64,000 nucleotides of DNA, from assembly GCA_021738565.1 (NCBI GenBank), contig JAIPBT010000008.1, positions 1-64,000 on the forward strand, given 5' to 3'. The DNA comes from Bacteroidales bacterium (GTDB lineage: Bacteria > Bacteroidota > Bacteroidia > Bacteroidales > GCA-2748055). The position numbers and the translations under genes were made by a program. A model generated the notes under the pieces. The model made no database searches. It was not told the origin of the DNA and saw only the letters and a list, made by a program, of their open reading frames with translations. Of this stretch, positions 43,579 to 53,263 are shown piece by piece. Each line of letters starts with the position of its first letter. The stretch's first letter is position 1.

Positions 43579-43606
43579 GTAATTTTATTACTGTTAATGT
43601 GCAGGT

Positions 43607-44548
43607 ATGGGATTGTTTTCATCAGATAAGAAAAATAACCTTGACAAAGGACTTGAAAAGACGCGTGAGACTGTTTTCAAGAAACTCTCAAGGGCCGTGG
43701 TTGGTAAATCAAGGGTGGATGATGAGGTGCTTGATAACCTTGAAGAGGCTTTGATAAGTTCTGATGTGGGCGTAGACACCACGCTCAAGGTTATTGAAAG
43801 AATAGAAGCCAGGGTTTCGCGGGATAAGTATTTGAATACAAATGAATTGAATAATATCCTCAGGGAAGAGATCATTGAACTTCTCACTGAAAACAACCAG
43901 TCTGATATTTCCGGTTTAGGATCTGATCTTCCTTCAAAGCCATACGTGATCATGGTTGTTGGTGTAAATGGTGTCGGAAAGACCACAACAATTGGTAAAC
44001 TTGCTTACCATTTCAAGAATTCCGGAAAAAAAGTACTGCTCGGAGCTGCAGACACTTTCAGGGCAGCAGCAGTTGACCAGATAAACATCTGGGCAGAGAG
44101 GGTGGGGGTTGAGATCATCAGTCAGCAGATGGGATCTGACCCAGCTTCCGTAGCTTACGATACGGTTTCTTCGGCATTGTCAAAAGATACTGATGTTGTG
44201 ATCATTGATACTGCCGGACGTCTTCATAACAAGGCAAATTTAATGAACGAGCTTGCAAAGATCAAAAGGGTTATGAAAAAGGTGATCCCTGATGCCCCGC
44301 ATGAAATCTTACTGATCCTGGATGGTTCAACCGGGCAAAATGCATTTGAACAGGCAAGGCAGTTTACCGCTGCGACCGAAGTGAATGCACTTGCGCTTAC
44401 AAAACTCGATGGAACTGCCAAGGGAGGCGTAGTCATCGGGATTTCCGACCAGTTCAGGATCCCTGTCAAATACATAGGAATAGGAGAAAAAATGGAAGAT
44501 CTTCAGGTATTTGACCGAAAAGTATTTGTTGAAACTTTATTCAGCTGA
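43607..44548 (+). CDS. ftsY: Signal recognition particle receptor FtsY
   Basis: A 313-residue SRP-type GTPase that docks the ribosome-SRP complex at the inner membrane. Only the NG domains are present; the acidic N-terminal A domain of E. coli is missing, as usual in this phylum. Motifs: 'GVNGVGKTTTIGKLAYHF' (P-loop), 'ADTFRAAAVDQ', 'IIDTAGRLHNK', 'TKLDGTAKGGV' and 'YIGIGEKMEDLQVF'. Two bases separate its stop from rimO. Confidence 0.97.
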   Translation: MGLFSSDKKNNLDKGLEKTRETVFKKLSRAVVGKSRVDDEVLDNLEEALISSDVGVDTTLKVIERIEARVSRDKYLNTNELNNILREEIIELLTENNQSDISGLGSDLPSKPYVIMVVGVNGVGKTTTIGKLAYHFKNSGKKVLLGAADTFRAAAVDQINIWAERVGVEIISQQMGSDPASVAYDTVSSALSKDTDVVIIDTAGRLHNKANLMNELAKIKRVMKKVIPDAPHEILLILDGSTGQNAFEQARQFTAATEVNALALTKLDGTAKGGVVIGISDQFRIPVKYIGIGEKMEDLQVFDRKVFVETLFS

Positions 44549-44550
44549 CT

Positions 44551-45837
44551 ATGGTTATTCAGCTCATTACGCTGGGGTGCTCCAAAAACCTGGTTGATTC
44601 GGAATACCTTCTTAAACAACTGGAGTCGAACGGACACCGGGTCTGCCACGATACTCCCGGTATTGAATCTGATGTTGCAATATTAAATACTTGTGGGTTT
44701 ATACTGGACGCCAGGCAGGAATCGATCGATGCCATTCTTCATTTCGTTGACCTGAAACGCCGTGGGAAAATCGGCAGATTAATTGTAATGGGCTGTCTTA
44801 GTGAGCGGTATAAAGATGAACTGCGTAAAGAACTGCCTGAAGTTGATGGTTTTTACGGTGTATGGGACCAGCGGGATATTATTTCTGACCTGAATTCGGC
44901 GTATGATCCTGGACTGGGAAATCATCGATGGGTCACCACACCGGTGCACTATGCATTTCTGAAAATATCCGAAGGATGCAACAGGAAGTGTTCTTTTTGT
45001 GCCATTCCCGGCATCAGGGGCATGCAACGTTCTAAACCTCTGCCAGACCTTACAGAAGAGGCGGAAAATCTGGCTTCGGGAGGTGCAAAGGAGCTGATAT
45101 TGATTGCCCAGGACCTCACAAATTATGGTATCGACCTTGACGGGAAGAATCAATTGCATTCATTATTAAAAAGTATATCCGGCATTGACGGAATAGAATG
45201 GATCCGTTTGCATTATGCCTATCCAACCGGGTTCCCGAAGGAGGTTATTGAATTCATGGCTGCAAACGAAAAAGTATGCAATTACCTTGACATTCCCATA
45301 CAGCACATTAATAACAGGATCTTAAGATCCATGCAGCGTGGCCATGGTCGGGAAGCAATAGAAAAGTTATTGAATGATTTCCGCACCCTGATCCCGGATG
45401 TTGCCTTAAGGACGACAATAATGGCAGGATACCCGGGTGAAACTGACAAGGAGTTTGAGGAACTCGTTGAATTTGTCAGGTATTTTGAGTTCGACAGGCT
45501 GGGGGTTTTTCCTTATTCTGCTGAAGAAGGAACACCGGCATCGGCTCTGAAAGACGATGTCCCGGAAAAAATAAAAGCAGAAAGGGTGGATATGCTTATG
45601 GAACTTCAGCAGGATATTTCCCTTAAAAAGAACCTTTCAAAAACAGGCAGTCGATTTAAAGTCATAATTGACCGGGAAGAGGGTGGTCATTACACTGGAA
45701 GGACTGAATATGACAGTCCTGAGGTGGACAACGAAGTTATCATCGGCAAAGAGAAAGAGCTGCGTCCGGGAGAATTCTACAGCATAGAGATAACCGGTGC
45801 TTCAGAATTTGACCTGTTGGGCAAGCCTGTCGATTAA
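44551..45837 (+). CDS. rimO: Ribosomal protein S12 methylthiotransferase RimO
   Basis: A 428-residue radical SAM enzyme that adds a methylthio group to an aspartate of ribosomal protein S12. The N-terminal cluster cysteines are in 'TLGCSKNLVDS', 'LNTCGF' and 'VMGCLSER'; the radical SAM motif is 'EGCNRKCSFCAIP'; a TRAM domain forms the C-terminus ('GSRFKVIIDREEGGHYTGR'). 'RMQRGHGRE'-type and 'YPTGFP' segments separate RimO from MiaB. Co-directional with ftsY. It converges on clpC with 15 bases between stops. Confidence 0.96.
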   Translation: MVIQLITLGCSKNLVDSEYLLKQLESNGHRVCHDTPGIESDVAILNTCGFILDARQESIDAILHFVDLKRRGKIGRLIVMGCLSERYKDELRKELPEVDGFYGVWDQRDIISDLNSAYDPGLGNHRWVTTPVHYAFLKISEGCNRKCSFCAIPGIRGMQRSKPLPDLTEEAENLASGGAKELILIAQDLTNYGIDLDGKNQLHSLLKSISGIDGIEWIRLHYAYPTGFPKEVIEFMAANEKVCNYLDIPIQHINNRILRSMQRGHGREAIEKLLNDFRTLIPDVALRTTIMAGYPGETDKEFEELVEFVRYFEFDRLGVFPYSAEEGTPASALKDDVPEKIKAERVDMLMELQQDISLKKNLSKTGSRFKVIIDREEGGHYTGRTEYDSPEVDNEVIIGKEKELRPGEFYSIEITGASEFDLLGKPVD

Positions 45838-45852
45838 ACGCTTATCCGAAAA

Positions 45853-48522
45853 TTACTTCGCATCTTTTTTCTCTTTCCCTGTATCCTTTTGACTTTTAGA
45901 TTCCGGAAGTACATTATTACCTTTGGGAAGCGTACTGTTTCTTTCAATTCCTGTTTTCTTTTGACTTTTAGATTCCGGAAGTTCTTTTTTACCCTCCGGA
46001 AGCGTACTGTTCTTTTCAATATTTACCACTATCTTTTCATCCTCTTTATTAAAGTCAACGATCAGTTTGTCACCTTCTGATATGGATGATTTAATAATGG
46101 CTTCAGCCATCGGGTCTTCAAGATATTTCTGGATTGCACGCTTCAAAGGCCTTGCTCCGAATTGAATATCATAGCCCTTATCGAGTACATAGTCTTTTGC
46201 ATCATCAGACAGACTTATATGATAACCAAGGCTATTTATTCGATTATACAGGCCCTGCAATTCGATATCAATGATCTTATGGATGTCATCCCTTGTAAGG
46301 GAATTAAATAACACCACATCGTCGAGACGGTTCAGGAATTCAGGTGCAAAGGCCCTTTTCAGGGCTTTTTGAATAACACTTTTTGTGTGTTCATTAAAAG
46401 AATCCTGTTTTGCCTTTGTAGCAAATCCCACGCCCTGTCCAAAATCTTTTATTTCCCTGCTGCCGATATTGGAGGTCATGATTACAATGGTGTTGCGAAA
46501 ATCAACACGGCGTCCCAATCCATCTGTAAGATGTCCTTCATCAAGAACCTGAAGGAGAATATTGAAAACATCCGGATGTGCTTTTTCAATTTCATCGAGT
46601 AGAACAACAGCGTAGGGCTTTCTTCTTACTTTTTCAGTGAGCTGGCCTCCTTCTTCATATCCGACATATCCCGGAGGGGCCCCCATAAGCCGTGAGACGG
46701 AAAACTTTTCCATGTACTCGCTCATATCTAACCGGATCAGGTTTTCAATCGTTTCAAAAAGGTATTGAGCGAGGATCTTTGCAAGTTGCGTTTTTCCTAC
46801 ACCGGTCGGACCCAGAAATATGAAAGTTCCTATAGGTTTGTTAGGATCCTTAAGTCCTGCACGATTTCGCTGTATGGATTTGACAACTTTCTCTATGGCT
46901 TCATCCTGACCAATGACACCTCCCCTTAATTCATCACCCATGTTCATGAGTCGCGTTCCTTCGGCCTGTGCAATGCGCTGAACAGGAACACCTGTCATCA
47001 TCGCCACAACCTCGGCAACTTTTTCTTCATCCACAATTTCCCTGTTGAGGGCAAGTTCCTTTTCCCATTTGCGTTTTTCGGTATCCAGCAATTCCAGCAA
47101 ATCTTTTTCACGGTCCCGGAAACTTGCAGCCTTTTCAAAATTCTGGTTTTTAACTGCCTGTATTTTTTCCTGTTTGGTGGCTTCCATCTTTTCTTCCAGC
47201 TGGACTATCCTTTCCGGGACTACAATATTGGAAATGTGCACACGTGACCCCGCCTCATCAAGAGCATCAATGGCCTTGTCGGGCAAATGCCGGTCGCTTA
47301 TGTAGCGCTGTGTCAGTTTTACACAAGCCTGGATGGCATCTTCGGTATAAATAACATTGTGGTGCTCCTCGTACCTTTCTTTGATGTTGTTGAGTATATC
47401 AACGGTTTCCTCCGCCGTAGTGGGTTCAATCATCACCTTCTGGAAACGGCGCTCAAGGGCCCCGTCCTTTTCAATGTATTGCCTGTACTCGTCAAGTGTG
47501 GTAGCCCCGATGCATTGTATTTCCCCCCTTGCAAGCGCAGGCTTTAACATGTTGGCTGCATCAAGCGAACCGGTTGCACCGCCTGCTCCTACAATGGTAT
47601 GGATCTCATCGATGAAGAGTATGATATTGGTATTTTTATTCAACTCATTGAGTATGGCCTTCATGCGTTCTTCAAACTGACCGCGGTACTTCGTCCCCGC
47701 AACGATAGAGGCAAGGTCAAGCGTAACGACACGTTTGTCGAACAGGACCCGGGATACTTTTCGTTGTGTGATGCGCAATGCAAGACCTTCAGCTATGGCA
47801 GATTTACCCACCCCGGGTTCACCGATCAAAATTGGATTGTTTTTCTTCCTCCTGGACAAGATCTGGGCAAGTCTTTCGATCTCCGTGTTCCTGCCAACAA
47901 TCGGGTCGAGCCTGTCCTCTTCTGCAGCTTTTGTAAGGTCAATTCCAAAATTATCCAATACAGGAGTATCTGAAGATGATTTCTGTTGTCCTCCCTGGCT
48001 TCCACGACCACCTCCTGATGGACCGCCACTGAAAGGTCCCTTTGGTTCTTCATCTTCATCTCCCGGGAAATCAGCCTTGCTATCAGGCGATACACGCTCC
48101 AGTTCCTGTTTTACCACACTGTAGTCGATCCCGTTTTCCAGCAAATACCTGGAAGCATAATTGTCTTCGTCTTTGAGTATTGCAAGCAGGAGATGACTGG
48201 TTTGAATGATTTTCTCTTTCATGGCCCTTGCTTCAAGATGAACCAGTTTCAGTATGCGCTCTGCACTTTTTAAAAGCGGTATGCTGTCCGGATCGGCTAC
48301 GGGTGCAGGCACTTTATTCTTGATCGCCTTTTCAATTGCCATCCTGAGGTCATACAATTCACCTCCAAGCATTACCAGTGTCTCAATGGCTTTTCCTTCT
48401 CCATCCCGAAGTATCCCCAGGAATAAGTGTTCTACCTGTATGTGGGAATTACCAAGCCTGATCGCTTCTTCCTTGCTATAACCCAGTACATCCTTTACGC
48501 GTTGTGAAAACCTTGCATCCAT
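45853..48522 (-). CDS. clpC: ATP-dependent Clp protease ATP-binding subunit ClpC with a duplicated C-terminal tail
   Basis: An 889-residue Hsp100 unfoldase. The N-domain (1-150) has two Clp_N repeats ('[20 protein letters not shown]'). The first AAA domain has '[15 protein letters not shown]', then comes the UvrB/UvrC-type coiled-coil middle region ('[16 protein letters not shown]'), and the second AAA domain has '[15 protein letters not shown]'. A Gly/Ser/Gln-rich linker lies at about 165-185. The protein ends with about 50 residues of two 24-residue repeats of the '[18 protein letters not shown]' kind, absent from typical ClpC. A -7 box lies 24 bases upstream. It would feed substrates to ClpP. 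Confidence 0.95.
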   Translation of the reverse strand: MDARFSQRVKDVLGYSKEEAIRLGNSHIQVEHLFLGILRDGEGKAIETLVMLGGELYDLRMAIEKAIKNKVPAPVADPDSIPLLKSAERILKLVHLEARAMKEKIIQTSHLLLAILKDEDNYASRYLLENGIDYSVVKQELERVSPDSKADFPGDEDEEPKGPFSGGPSGGGRGSQGGQQKSSSDTPVLDNFGIDLTKAAEEDRLDPIVGRNTEIERLAQILSRRKKNNPILIGEPGVGKSAIAEGLALRITQRKVSRVLFDKRVVTLDLASIVAGTKYRGQFEERMKAILNELNKNTNIILFIDEIHTIVGAGGATGSLDAANMLKPALARGEIQCIGATTLDEYRQYIEKDGALERRFQKVMIEPTTAEETVDILNNIKERYEEHHNVIYTEDAIQACVKLTQRYISDRHLPDKAIDALDEAGSRVHISNIVVPERIVQLEEKMEATKQEKIQAVKNQNFEKAASFRDREKDLLELLDTEKRKWEKELALNREIVDEEKVAEVVAMMTGVPVQRIAQAEGTRLMNMGDELRGGVIGQDEAIEKVVKSIQRNRAGLKDPNKPIGTFIFLGPTGVGKTQLAKILAQYLFETIENLIRLDMSEYMEKFSVSRLMGAPPGYVGYEEGGQLTEKVRRKPYAVVLLDEIEKAHPDVFNILLQVLDEGHLTDGLGRRVDFRNTIVIMTSNIGSREIKDFGQGVGFATKAKQDSFNEHTKSVIQKALKRAFAPEFLNRLDDVVLFNSLTRDDIHKIIDIELQGLYNRINSLGYHISLSDDAKDYVLDKGYDIQFGARPLKRAIQKYLEDPMAEAIIKSSISEGDKLIVDFNKEDEKIVVNIEKNSTLPEGKKELPESKSQKKTGIERNSTLPKGNNVLPESKSQKDTGKEKKDAK
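45878..46021 (-). repeat. 72-bp tandem duplication encoding the ClpC tail
   Basis: Two adjacent 72-base units (45878-45949 and 45950-46021) that encode 24 residues each. They differ at scattered positions but share long identical blocks such as TTTTGACTTTTAGATTCCGG. The unit length is a multiple of three, so the frame is kept. Both contain short GGAAG/CTTCC-type symmetric segments. Confidence 0.85.
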
Positions 48523-48545
48523 ATATCTAATGGTAAATTGAGATT

Positions 48546-48553
48546 CAAATATA
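48546..48553 (-). promoter_or_regulatory. Probable -7 promoter box of clpC
   Basis: Minus-strand TATATTTG matches TANNTTTG and lies 23 bases before the start codon. No TTTG occurs at the standard distance, so this is moderate evidence. The remaining divergent gap to gyrA has no other feature I can identify. Confidence 0.45.
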
Positions 48554-48729
48554 ACTTTACAAAGTTAAAAATATAGTGGTAAAACTACCAACAATTATAA
48601 ACAGTTCAATGTTGATAATTACGTAGTAAAAATGAGGAAAATAGCCCGGAATTCGTTATTTTCGTGAGTTCTGTTATACAGGGCTTTTTTTTATAGATAA
48701 AATACTGATAATTAATTAGTTATAAATAC

Positions 48730-51285
48730 ATGGCAGACGGAGAAAGGATTCTTAGGATCAATATTGAGGAAGAAATGAAATCGGCCTACATCGATTACTC
48801 GATGTCGGTTATCGTTTCAAGGGCATTGCCTGATGTCAGGGATGGTTTGAAGCCGGTTCACCGGAGGGTATTATTTGGAATGCGGGAACTGGGAGTATTG
48901 TCCAACCGTTCTTATAAAAAATCAGCAAGAATTGTCGGTGAGGTACTTGGTAAATACCATCCGCATGGTGACAGTTCCGTATACGACACGATGGTAAGAA
49001 TGGCACAGACTTGGTCATTGAGGTATCCATTGGTAGACGGGCAGGGAAATTTTGGTTCAGTTGACGGTGACAGTCCGGCAGCCATGCGTTACACCGAGGC
49101 CAGGTTGCATAAGATTGCTGAGGAGACCATGCTCGATCTCGACAAGGATACGGTGAATTTCCAGCTTAATTTTGATGACACCATCGAGGAACCAACAGTG
49201 CTGCCCACGAGAATTCCCCTGTTACTGGTTAATGGCACTTCCGGGATCGCTGTGGGAATGGCTACCAATATGCCACCACACAATTTATCAGATACGATCG
49301 ATGCCATAGTGGCTTACATCGATAACATGGAAATTGAAGTACCCGAACTGATTGATATTATCAGGGCCCCCGATTTTCCCACAGGGGGAATTATTTACGG
49401 ATACCAGGGTGTCAAAGACGCGTATGAAACCGGAAGGGGAAGGATCGTCATGCGCGCAAAAAGTGAAATTGAAATTACCGATTCAGGGCGTGAAAAGATC
49501 GTGATCACCGAAATACCCTATTTGGTGAACAAAGCTGAGATGATCAAAAAGACGGCAGACCTGATCAATGAAAAGAAGATTGAGGGCATTTCCTATATCA
49601 ATGATGAGTCTGACAGAAATGGAATGCGCATTGTCATCATACTTAAAAAAGAAGCAAGCGCCAACGTTGTTCTTAACAACCTGCTTAAATATACCGCATT
49701 GCAAACCTCGTTCAATGTCAACAGCATTGCCCTGGTTAATGGAAGGCCCCGTACACTCAACTTAAAGCAGATCATTGGTCATTTTGTGAATCACCGACAT
49801 GAGGTCGTCATCAGACGAACCAGGTTTGAACTTGACCAGGCTGAAAAAAGAGCGCATATCCTCGAGGGTTTGATCAAAGCCCTTGACCACATAGATGAAG
49901 TAATAGCACTGATCAGGGCATCCAGGACACCGGAAGATGCCAAAAACGGCCTGATTGAAAAATTTGACTTTACAGAGATACAGGCCAAAGCCATTCTCGA
50001 TATGCGCCTCCAGCGCCTTGTTGGTCTGGAAAGGGATAAACTCAAGGAGGAATATGCAGAACTGATGGAGCAGATCGCCTATTACAAAAAGGTTCTTGAG
50101 GATGAAGTATTAAGAATGCAGATCATTAAGGATGAATTGTTGGATATAAGAGAGCGGTATGGAGATGAAAGAAAAACCGAAATTGTTCCTGATGAAGGAG
50201 AATTCAATCCGGAAGACTTCTACGCCGATGAAGAGATGGTGATCACCATCTCAAAGCTGGGCTACATCAAGCGGACCCCCCTGTACGAATTCAGAACACA
50301 GAACAGGGGAGGAGTGGGCGCAAAAGGAAGCACCACACGGGATGAGGATGTGATCGTGAGTATGTTTTCAGCAACCATGCACAATACGATATTGTTTTTT
50401 ACAGAACAGGGCCGGTGCTTCTGGCTCAAGGTTTATGAAATTCCTGAAGGAACAAAAAGTTCAAAGGGGAGAGCCATTCAGAACCTGATCAATATTGGTT
50501 CAGGGGATTCTGTAAAGACCTACCTGAGGGTCGGGGATCTTAAAGATGAAGCATATATCAACAATAATTATATTGTTCTCGCAACCAAAAAGGGCATTAT
50601 CAAAAAAACCAGACTGGAAGCCTATTCAAGACCCAGGGTGAATGGCATCAATGCCATCAATGTCAGAGAAGGTGATACACTGATTGAGGCCAGGCTAACC
50701 GATGGTGAGATGGAAATGATGCTGGCTGGAAGATCCGGCAAGGCCATCCGTTTTCATGAAAATCATGTGAGGGCCATCGGCCGGACAGGTGCAGGTGTAA
50801 AAGCCATTACACTGGCAAATGAAAATGACGAAGTGGTAGGAATGATCGTCGCAAGGAGAGGTGAAGACGATATCCTGGTAATTTCAGAAAATGGATTCGG
50901 GAAACGATCTGCTATTGATGATTACAGGATCACAAATCGCGGAGGCAAAGGCGTAAAGACAATCAATATTACGGAAAAGACCGGCCAACTGATTGCTATT
51001 AAATCAGTTACGGATAATGACGATCTGATGATCATTACAACATCAGGCATTGCCATCAGGCTGTCGGTCAGTACAGTAAGGGTAATGGGGCGAAATACCC
51101 AGGGAGTCCGGCTTATCAATCTCAGGGAAACCGATGGTATTGCAGCCGCAACAAAAGTCCCTTCCGATAACGGGGATGAAGGCGAACATAGCAGCCCTGA
51201 AGTTGTCAGCGGAAACAAGCGGCCGGAAAATGATGCTGAGCCCGATGTTGATAAAGGTAATGATGAACCTGAAGCTCAGGAATAA
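48730..51285 (+). CDS. gyrA: DNA gyrase subunit A
   Basis: An 851-residue type IIA topoisomerase subunit that cuts and rejoins DNA. The catalytic tyrosine is Y121 in '[10 protein letters not shown]'. The quinolone-determining region '[19 protein letters not shown]' keeps serine (S82) and aspartate (D86) at the positions equivalent to E. coli S83 and D87, the susceptible form. The C-terminal pinwheel domain has six blade repeats of the '[20 protein letters not shown]' kind, and one fits the GyrA box ('[11 protein letters not shown]'). It ends in an acidic tail rich in D and E. Single gene. Confidence 0.97.
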   Translation: MADGERILRINIEEEMKSAYIDYSMSVIVSRALPDVRDGLKPVHRRVLFGMRELGVLSNRSYKKSARIVGEVLGKYHPHGDSSVYDTMVRMAQTWSLRYPLVDGQGNFGSVDGDSPAAMRYTEARLHKIAEETMLDLDKDTVNFQLNFDDTIEEPTVLPTRIPLLLVNGTSGIAVGMATNMPPHNLSDTIDAIVAYIDNMEIEVPELIDIIRAPDFPTGGIIYGYQGVKDAYETGRGRIVMRAKSEIEITDSGREKIVITEIPYLVNKAEMIKKTADLINEKKIEGISYINDESDRNGMRIVIILKKEASANVVLNNLLKYTALQTSFNVNSIALVNGRPRTLNLKQIIGHFVNHRHEVVIRRTRFELDQAEKRAHILEGLIKALDHIDEVIALIRASRTPEDAKNGLIEKFDFTEIQAKAILDMRLQRLVGLERDKLKEEYAELMEQIAYYKKVLEDEVLRMQIIKDELLDIRERYGDERKTEIVPDEGEFNPEDFYADEEMVITISKLGYIKRTPLYEFRTQNRGGVGAKGSTTRDEDVIVSMFSATMHNTILFFTEQGRCFWLKVYEIPEGTKSSKGRAIQNLINIGSGDSVKTYLRVGDLKDEAYINNNYIVLATKKGIIKKTRLEAYSRPRVNGINAINVREGDTLIEARLTDGEMEMMLAGRSGKAIRFHENHVRAIGRTGAGVKAITLANENDEVVGMIVARRGEDDILVISENGFGKRSAIDDYRITNRGGKGVKTINITEKTGQLIAIKSVTDNDDLMIITTSGIAIRLSVSTVRVMGRNTQGVRLINLRETDGIAAATKVPSDNGDEGEHSSPEVVSGNKRPENDAEPDVDKGNDEPEAQE

Positions 51286-51322
51286 TAAGTATTATAAAAC
51301 ATCAATAAAGTCTGGCATCTTA

Positions 51323-51354
51323 TTTGAAGATGTTTGTCAAAGTTCTTATTTTTG
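51323..51354 (+). promoter_or_regulatory. Promoter of the TPR protein gene
   Basis: TTTG at 51323-51326, 20 bases, then a perfect -7 box TATTTTTG at 51347-51354. ATG 51377 follows after 22 bases. Confidence 0.7.
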
Positions 51355-51376
51355 ACCAAAATTAAAACACACAATA

Positions 51377-52756
51377 ATGAAACGTATCTTATTATTTGCG
51401 GCAGCTGTAGCTTTTGTTATCAGCAGTGCCAATTGCCAGGAATTTAATTCCGGATATGCTCCTGTATTGCTTAACTATGAAACACTACAGAAAAAAGTTG
51501 AGAAAAGCGATGAAAGGATAGCACATGAGAGGAGGGGTGCCAAACCCAAGACATGGATAAGGAGGGGAGAGCTGTTCCAGGACCTGGACAACTTCGGACT
51601 TGAACAGATACAGTTGGGTATCAACTACACAACATTGAAACTTATCTACCAGGAGCCTGTTTCTTCTGAAGTTAGAGATGACAATGTTGAAGTGTATACC
51701 TATGAGCATATGAAGTATTTCTTCGAAAACGGTCTTCTTAGGGGTTGGAAAAAGCTCGACCCGATCCATGAACAACCTTTATTTGAAGCGCTCAGAAGCT
51801 ATAATAAAGCCATTGAGTTGAATGACGAAGAGGACCGTATGAAGGAGATGATGGGTATCAAAGATGATCTGATAGTGTTGAAATCCCAGTTCAGAAGAGC
51901 AGGGCAGAACCATTATTTCCACCGCGAACTTGAAAATGCACTCGAGGATTTCGAAGCCATATTGAAAATCGGTGAAATGGCTGTCTTTGAAGGTGCAATT
52001 GATACTTTAATGATCACCTATTGCGGTGTAGTTGCAAGAGAAATTGGCAGAAGCAGCCTTGAAGCCGGGAACGATGCTAAGGCGGAAAAGATGTATCGGA
52101 AAGCGATCGACTATTATGATCAACTGACGGATCTTGGATACGGGGGATCTACTTCGTATGTTCAGATGACCAGGGATTATTATGCGATTGGAGATACACT
52201 CGGAGCCATCAACAATTTGATGGAGGGATTGAAGCAGTATCCTGACAGCTCGCTGCTGGTAACCGTTACTGCCCAGGCGTATTATCTTATGGACGAAAAT
52301 GAGAAAGGACTTGAATTCGTTAACCAGCGGATCGAGGAGAAACCGGATTGTCCTGCAGCTTATTACTGGAAAGGGTTGTTTATAACGAATGTTGAGGATG
52401 TTGAAGAAGATGTTATAAAAGAGGCACTTGATCTCTATGACAAATCCCTTGAGCTGGATCCCGCAAATGGAAATGTATGGTACCAGACAGGCTATGTTAA
52501 TTATGCAGTTGGGGCCAACTTTTTTGAGCAGGAAAGCTATGAAGAAGATGACAGTCTGAGAAAGGAGCTCAATAAAAAAGGTGTGCAGTATTACGAAACC
52601 GCTTCTAAAAAACTGGAGAAAACCACAGAAGTTGCGGAAGATGATCCGATTCTGTTAAAGGAATCACTCGATCTGCTAAAGCGAATTTACTACAAGTTAT
52701 ATGGTGGAGAGGATGAACGTTACCACGATGTGAACAGGAGACTTAACAATCTGTAG
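51377..52756 (+). CDS. Exported tetratricopeptide repeat protein
   Basis: A 459-residue protein with a signal peptide (MKRILLFAAAVAFVISSANC, possibly a lipobox cysteine at 20). The N-terminal region (30-140) is of unknown fold; the rest is helical with TPR-like pairs, for example 'AKAEKMYRKAIDYYDQLTDLG', 'YAIGDTLGAINNLMEGLKQYP' and 'ALDLYDKSLELDPANGNVWYQ'. Related envelope TPR proteins are frequent in Bacteroidota and act as scaffolds. It has its own promoter and terminator, so it is a single-gene unit. No specific function can be named. Confidence 0.85.
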   Translation: MKRILLFAAAVAFVISSANCQEFNSGYAPVLLNYETLQKKVEKSDERIAHERRGAKPKTWIRRGELFQDLDNFGLEQIQLGINYTTLKLIYQEPVSSEVRDDNVEVYTYEHMKYFFENGLLRGWKKLDPIHEQPLFEALRSYNKAIELNDEEDRMKEMMGIKDDLIVLKSQFRRAGQNHYFHRELENALEDFEAILKIGEMAVFEGAIDTLMITYCGVVAREIGRSSLEAGNDAKAEKMYRKAIDYYDQLTDLGYGGSTSYVQMTRDYYAIGDTLGAINNLMEGLKQYPDSSLLVTVTAQAYYLMDENEKGLEFVNQRIEEKPDCPAAYYWKGLFITNVEDVEEDVIKEALDLYDKSLELDPANGNVWYQTGYVNYAVGANFFEQESYEEDDSLRKELNKKGVQYYETASKKLEKTTEVAEDDPILLKESLDLLKRIYYKLYGGEDERYHDVNRRLNNL

Positions 52757-52764
52757 AATATATG

Positions 52765-52797
52765 AAAGGGAAGGATAAAAATATCCTTCCCTTTATT
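52765..52797 (+). terminator. Intrinsic terminator after the TPR gene
   Basis: A perfect 12-base stem AAAGGGAAGGAT / ATCCTTCCCTTT around a 6-base loop, followed by an AT-rich stretch with several Ts. It lies 8 bases after the stop codon. Confidence 0.8.
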
Positions 52798-53263
52798 AAT
52801 TTATTTTCAATTTAACATAATATTAATTATAGGACAATGATACAGGAATCTTTTATTTGACAGTTAATGCAGAAACCTTATCCGGCAGACCATATGCATG
52901 CTGAAAAATATTCCTTCGTATCAGATCACCAAAGTATAAACTTACATCTGCATTATTTTTTAATGTATTTTCGGTAAGTTTGGGCAGATATAATTTTTGT
53001 ACAATTACCAACGTTAATTACTACAGTCAACTCGGAAATTTGCATCCTGTTGCTTATGAAAATGGCATCGTGGAAAATGTCAGCTCGTTTAAGATTACAA
53101 AGGGAACCATGGAACATTTCTTTTATTCGCTGATCCATCATGGAATTCTATATATAAGAAGAGGAAATGCAATGATGGGATTTGTACGTAAAGAATCTTA
53201 TTATTTATGATAACATACAGTGCACTTATTATAAATGATGCCCCATTTCAACTTTTATCACGA
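52798..53263. other. Intergenic region before the TonB-dependent receptor
   Basis: No gene is supported here. Two small plus-strand frames are too weak to call: one starting at a TTG at 52980, and the upstream extension of the receptor frame from 53207. No repeat, RNA gene or clean promoter was recognised. It probably contains the promoter and leader of the receptor operon. Confidence 0.5.

Noticed and set aside
47735-48124. Plus-strand frames of 80-130 residues inside clpC
   Set aside because: Antisense shadows with no recognisable motifs.
52980-53210. Plus-strand frame of 76 residues before the TonB receptor
   Set aside because: Starts at TTG, shows no recognisable domain or signal peptide and no start signal.
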